NCBI RefSeq assembly: GCF_938028735.1
Contig: NZ_CALIMF010000005.1
Coordinates: 62,001 to 126,000, forward strand
Length of the DNA: 64,000 bases
Origin: an uncultured Thermanaerothrix sp.
Lineage (GTDB): Bacteria > Chloroflexota > Anaerolineae > Anaerolineales > Anaerolineaceae
Direction: 5' to 3'
Of the stretch, positions 60,341 through 64,000 are shown in pieces. The position numbers were made by a program, and so were the translations under genes. The notes beneath the pieces were generated by a model. That model was not told the origin of the DNA. It searched no databases and saw nothing but the letters and a program-made list of their open reading frames with translations. Each line of letters begins with the position of its first letter. The stretch's first letter is position 1.

Positions 60341-61219
60341 CTACACTCCGAAGCGGCGCAGTTTGCGCAGGGAGGGTAATTCGCTCTCGTACACACGTTT
60401 GACGCCATCTCCCAACGCCTGCTCGGTCACCCGAATATACTTGACCAGACGCTCAAACCCGCCCGGCTCCACCGAAGCGGCCTGATCGCTTCCCCACATC
60501 GCCCGATCCAAGGTGATATGCCGTTCAATCAGGCAGGCCCCAAGGGCCACGGCCACTACCGAGGGGATCAATCCCACCTCGTGCCCGGAATAACCGATTG
60601 GGATATCGGGATACTCACGCTTCAAGGTCTGGATCATGCGCAGGTTGAGTTCTTCCGGCGGGCAAGGGTAGGTACTGGTAGTATGGCAGATCAGCAAGTT
60701 ATCCGGATCCAACAACTTGACGGCCTCACGGATTTGATCAAAGGTGGACATTCCGGTAGAGAGAATAATCGGGCGTCCAGTCGAACGCACCTTGCGCAGC
60801 AATCCATGATCGGTGAGTGCCGCCGACGGAATCTTATAGGCCACTGGGTTAAACGCCTCCAGAAAGTCCACTGAGGGTTCATCCCAGACGGATGCAAACC
60901 AGGTCATCCCTAATTCGCGCGCATGGGCATCAATCTCGCGGTATTCCGCTTCGCCGAACTCCATTTTGCGGCGATATTCCAGGTAGGTGATATACCCCCA
61001 GGGAGTCTCCCGCATCACATTTTGTTGATCAGGTGGCACACATAATTCGGGGGTACGCTTCTGAAACTTGACGGCATCCACTCCCGCCCGGTAAGCAGCG
61101 TTCATCAATCGCTTTGCAATCTCAATATCGCCATTATGATTGATTCCAATTTCGGCCACGATGTAGGTCGGGTAACCTTCTCCCACCCACTGCTCGCCGA
61201 TCTTAATCGCTCTGGTCAT
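60341..61219 (-). CDS. neuB: N-acetylneuraminate synthase-like protein (NeuB)
   Basis: 292 aa. PTYIVAEIGINHNGDIEIAK, VDAVKFQKRTPE, the metal ligand HTTSTYPCPPEELNL, IGYSGHEVGL and LIERHITLDRAMWGSDQAAS define the barrel. It condenses phosphoenolpyruvate with a hexosamine to give a sialic-acid-type sugar. It ends near residue 292, so the C-terminal SAF domain of typical NeuB is missing. Without NeuA or NeuC in the window the final sugar cannot be named. Confidence 0.88.
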   Translation of the reverse strand: MTRAIKIGEQWVGEGYPTYIVAEIGINHNGDIEIAKRLMNAAYRAGVDAVKFQKRTPELCVPPDQQNVMRETPWGYITYLEYRRKMEFGEAEYREIDAHARELGMTWFASVWDEPSVDFLEAFNPVAYKIPSAALTDHGLLRKVRSTGRPIILSTGMSTFDQIREAVKLLDPDNLLICHTTSTYPCPPEELNLRMIQTLKREYPDIPIGYSGHEVGLIPSVVAVALGACLIERHITLDRAMWGSDQAASVEPGGFERLVKYIRVTEQALGDGVKRVYESELPSLRKLRRFGV

Positions 61220-61260
61220 GATCTCTCCTCAAGATTAGTATCAAATTCAAGCCGGGCAGA

Positions 61261-61289
61261 ATCATACCGTCCCCACGGGTAATCGTCAA
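61261..61289 (-). promoter_or_regulatory. neuB operon promoter
   Basis: -35 TTGACG (61289-61284), 17-nt spacer, -10 TATGAT (61266-61261). The leader is about 35 nt with GAGGAGA before the ATG. Confidence 0.75.
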
Positions 61290-61320
61290 TGCCCAGCAGA
61301 ATTTGCCCAGCCAAGCCAGG

Positions 61321-61357
61321 ATAAAAAGCGCCCGCCGTAAATTTGAAGGCGGGCGCT
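61321..61357 (-). terminator. fhs terminator
   Basis: Perfect 10-bp stem AGCGCCCGCC/GGCGGGCGCT with an 11-nt loop followed on the minus strand by TTTTTAT. Confidence 0.85.
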
Positions 61358-61375
61358 GCGCAAAGCCTCCAACCA

Positions 61376-63304
61376 TCAAGAGAGTCCCACTACACGCCCG
61401 GTTTGGGGGTCAATATCAATATCGAAAAATGCGGGCCGCGTCGGCAAACCGGGCATGGTGCTAATGGTTCCCAGCAACGGGTAAAGGAAGCCGGCCCCCA
61501 CTGAAGCGCGGATATCCCGTACCGGGATACGGAAGCCCTTGGGCACGCCCTTCAAATTGGGGTCGTGGCTCAGGCTCAGATGGGTCTTAGCCATGCAGAT
61601 GGGCAGTTTATCAAACCCCATACGGGTGTACTCGGCAATTTTGGCTTCGGCTTCGGGCAAGTAATCCACCCCGTCCGCACCATAGACCTCACGAGCAATG
61701 ATCTCAATCTTGTCCTTGATCGGCAAATCCAGCGGGTAGAGGAAGCGGAATTGTGAAGGCTTTTCAGCCGCTTTGACCACCGCCTCTGCCAGTTCCACCG
61801 CGCCTTCGCCGCCCAATTCCCAATGCCGGCAGACCACCGCCGCTTCGGCGCCACCTTCTTCAACCGCAACCTTGCGGATGAGTTCCAACTCCGCTGGGGT
61901 ATCGGTGGCAAACGCGTTGATCGCCACCACTACCGGCACACCGAATTTACGGGCAATGCCGATGTGCGCCAGCAAGTTGCCCAGGCCGGCGCGCAACAGG
62001 TCCAGATTTTCTTCCGTATAGGCGTGATCGAGGGGTTTACCGGCTACCACTTTCGGGCCACCGCCGTGCATCTTGAGTGCTCGCACGGTCGCTACCATGA
62101 CCACAACGTTTGGCACCAGGCCGGAATAGCGGCACTTGATATTAAAGAATTTCTCCATGCCCATGTCGGAACCAAAGCCCGACTCGGTGACCACGTAATC
62201 GGCCAACTTAAGCGCAATCATGTCCGCGATAATACTGCTATTACCATGGGCAATGTTGGCAAAGGGGCCGGCATGGACAAAGACCGGGGTGCCTTCTAGC
62301 GTTTGCATCAGGGTGGGCTTGATCGCATCTTTCATCAGGACGGTCATGGCCCCCGCCACGCCCAAGTCGTCAGCATCAATGGGCTCGCCTTGGCGGTTGG
62401 TGCCGATGACCACCCGCCCAATGCGCCGGCGCATGTCGGCCAGGTCGGTCGTCAAGGCCAGAATCGCCATTAACTCACTGGCCACAGTGATATCGAAGCC
62501 GGTTTTGCGTTCCAGGCCTTTCTCTTCCGGCCCCTGACCAATGGTAATAGCGCGCAGGAAGCGATCACTGGTATCAATAACGCGCCGCCAGGTGATGGAG
62601 TCGGGATCAATATCTAGGCGCACAAAGCGACTGCGCTCCTCGGGGGTCATCTCATCTGGATCGGTTTTATCAATCCCCAGTTTGCGCAGACGGTTCCACA
62701 TGTTACGCGCAAAATGGCGCTTGCCGTTCTTATCTTTGGGGAAAAGACGCTCAAACAGTTGTTCGTCCGTGGCACTGGCTTCATGCAGAATGCGGGCATC
62801 AATAGCCGCTGCCAGCAAGTTGTTAGCCGCCGTAATGGCGTGAATGTCGCCGGTCAGGTGCAGATTGAATTCTTCCATGGGGATGACCTGGCTGTAGCCA
62901 CCCCCTGCCGCCCCGCCCTTGATTCCAAACGTCGGCCCCTGGCTGGGCTGGCGCAGACAGGTCATGACGCTATAGCCCAAGTGAGCGCCCAGCGCCTGGC
63001 TTAACCCCACTGTGGTTGTGGTTTTCCCCTCTCCCAAAGGGGTGGGAGTAATCGCCGTCACGTCAATGTATTTGCCGTTGGGCACGTCTTTCAAGCGTTC
63101 CAACACCTCCAAGCGCACCTTGGCCTTATAAGGGCCGTAAAGCTCGATCTCCTCGGGCAAAAGGCCGAGTTCTTCGGCCACCTGGGTAATGGGCTTAAGT
63201 TCGGCTTCTTGGGCAATTTCAAAATCAGGCGGAACAGGGTTGCGCCGCTTCAGAGGCGTAGGCTGAAACGGGCGGCGCTGGATAAGGCCGGCTTTCTGTG
63301 ACAT
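61376..63304 (-). CDS. fhs: Formate-tetrahydrofolate ligase
   Basis: 642 aa, about 85 longer than the common bacterial enzyme (about 557). [18 protein letters not shown] is the P-loop, then [20 protein letters not shown] and [13 protein letters not shown] segment at about 195-260 ([15 protein letters not shown] onwards) resembles the corresponding part of the eukaryotic C1-THF-synthase-type ligase. It charges formate onto tetrahydrofolate with ATP. It can serve purine synthesis, and also a Wood-Ljungdahl methyl branch if the rest of that pathway exists. Confidence 0.95.
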   Translation of the reverse strand: MSQKAGLIQRRPFQPTPLKRRNPVPPDFEIAQEAELKPITQVAEELGLLPEEIELYGPYKAKVRLEVLERLKDVPNGKYIDVTAITPTPLGEGKTTTTVGLSQALGAHLGYSVMTCLRQPSQGPTFGIKGGAAGGGYSQVIPMEEFNLHLTGDIHAITAANNLLAAAIDARILHEASATDEQLFERLFPKDKNGKRHFARNMWNRLRKLGIDKTDPDEMTPEERSRFVRLDIDPDSITWRRVIDTSDRFLRAITIGQGPEEKGLERKTGFDITVASELMAILALTTDLADMRRRIGRVVIGTNRQGEPIDADDLGVAGAMTVLMKDAIKPTLMQTLEGTPVFVHAGPFANIAHGNSSIIADMIALKLADYVVTESGFGSDMGMEKFFNIKCRYSGLVPNVVVMVATVRALKMHGGGPKVVAGKPLDHAYTEENLDLLRAGLGNLLAHIGIARKFGVPVVVAINAFATDTPAELELIRKVAVEEGGAEAAVVCRHWELGGEGAVELAEAVVKAAEKPSQFRFLYPLDLPIKDKIEIIAREVYGADGVDYLPEAEAKIAEYTRMGFDKLPICMAKTHLSLSHDPNLKGVPKGFRIPVRDIRASVGAGFLYPLLGTISTMPGLPTRPAFFDIDIDPQTGRVVGLS

Positions 63305-63421
63305 GACTGCTTTCTCCTGGGGTGGAATTTTGGCTTTATGGCTTCAATTTATATTATCTCCCAGGACAGGAAGAAAATCAAGAAAACCAGGTAATTTGTC
63401 TGACATATTTATGAGGAATGT

Positions 63422-64000
63422 CTACTTACCCGCAGCCGAAATGTAAGGCAACGGGCTACGCACAAAGGACTCCACCGGTAACACATCTACCAGTTCGTAC
63501 TGGCGAGTGCCCACCCCCAGGGCTTCCGCATATTGGGTGACCAAATAAGGATCCTTATAAGGCCCATGGAGCCAGCGCAGGGGGTGTCCCTCGCGTGTGT
63601 GAACTTCCATAGAGGTGGGGATATTCTCTTCAATGAGGGGAGTGCGCGACGTTACGTCCAGCACGGCCTGATCCACAGCGACTAGATCATCTGAACCGAA
63701 GATACCGGCATCTGGCAGAATCGGCATGCCAGTAAAACCGAAACAATCGCACACTGGCGTCATGTGGGTGGCTAAAACAATGTGTACGGCCTTACCAGGC
63801 GCAAAGGTGGACATCACAATCGAAGCACTAATGGCACAGGCTTCTTGAAACGAAGCAAAGTTAACCGGGTCAATCTTCAGGCTACCGGGGGGCGCCACCT
63901 GCAGACAGCGCCCACATTGGTTGCAATTGTCCACATGGAGGTGAAGATGGTCCGGGCGATCCTTATCCTGCACCAATGCCCCATGCGGACAGGACGCTAT
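63422..64000 (-). CDS. DUF362 / 4Fe-4S protein, C-terminal part (cut by window edge)
   Basis: 193 codons without a stop to the window edge on the 5' side. It contains SCPHG and then CNQCGRCLQVAPPGSL, cysteine pairs of a 4Fe-4S ferredoxin-like module, followed by a C-terminal part 'CDCFGFTGMPILPDAGIFG' and DDLVAVDQAVLDV typical of DUF362 proteins. In other organisms these are iron-sulfur proteins of unknown redox role. It lies about 120 bp upstream of fhs on the same strand, so it could be co-transcribed. Confidence 0.8.
   Translation of the reverse strand: MASCPHGALVQDKDRPDHLHLHVDNCNQCGRCLQVAPPGSLKIDPVNFASFQEACAISASIVMSTFAPGKAVHIVLATHMTPVCDCFGFTGMPILPDAGIFGSDDLVAVDQAVLDVTSRTPLIEENIPTSMEVHTREGHPLRWLHGPYKDPYLVTQYAEALGVGTRQYELVDVLPVESFVRSPLPYISAAGK

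Noticed and set aside
1-64000. Insertion sequences, prophage, integrons, CRISPR arrays, toxin-antitoxin or defence genes
   Set aside because: None seen on either strand; no transposase motifs, regularly spaced repeats or typical defence domains.

Overview
The window looks like a chromosomal segment of a Chloroflexota bacterium, most likely class Anaerolineae. This is inferred from the Chloroflexi-type DnaA, lipoproteins with Thr/Pro-rich linkers and an NBR1-Ig-like domain, a SpoVS homologue, and a TIGR03843/TIGR03847 gene pair otherwise mostly known from Actinobacteria. No transposase, phage gene, integrase or CRISPR array was seen. Most genes are housekeeping or metabolic, densely packed and often overlapping by 4 bp. 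Promoters are easy to read: -35 TTGACA or TTGCCN, a 17-nt spacer and -10 TATAAT-like boxes. Several of them place the start codon at the predicted +1, which suggests leaderless mRNAs.

Layout. 1-1.5 kb: MarR-controlled drug-type ABC exporter. 1.5-5.1 kb: dnaA and a primary-type sigma factor. 5.1-9.9 kb: receiver/sensor/adenylate cyclase fusion, DMT permease, K+/H+ antiporter. 10-15.8 kb: ECF sigma, anti-sigma, membrane protein and a MacAB-like exporter. 15.8-23.2 kb: 3-methyladenine glycosylase, guaB, lipoprotein, thiolase, epimerase, sugar-binding lipoprotein, Nudix hydrolase. 23.2-28.3 kb: pheST behind a Phe T-box, divergent from holB. 28.3-31.5 kb: a Cys-rich small protein and an ArsR-thioredoxin-permease-TSUP operon with striking operators. 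31.5-41.5 kb: DUF3109, RpiB-like, glgC, Ca2+-type P-ATPase, nucleotidyltransferase, aminotransferase, icd, spoVS. 41.5-44 kb: response regulator, DsbA-like protein, deoxynucleoside kinase. 44-48.4 kb: B12 importer under a cobalamin riboswitch. 48.4-51 kb: tRNA-Pro(GGG) and two secreted proteins. 51-57.6 kb: folate/homoserine operon, TIGR03847-TIGR03843 pair, murI, glutamine-amidotransferase-like hydrolase, bacterioferritin. 57.7-61.2 kb: surface-glycan genes with neuB. 61.3-64 kb: fhs and a partial DUF362 ferredoxin-type protein.

The most notable unit is the metal- or thiol-responsive block at 28.3-31.5 kb. An ArsR repressor with a CVC metal motif has two abutting inverted repeats around its -35 box and heads an operon for a CAAC thioredoxin-like protein, a COG0701 permease and a TauE/SafE exporter. 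A hairpin separates the second and third genes, and a CxC...CxC miniprotein with its own operator-like palindrome lies just upstream. The individual families are known. The whole arrangement is the best candidate here for an incompletely described system.
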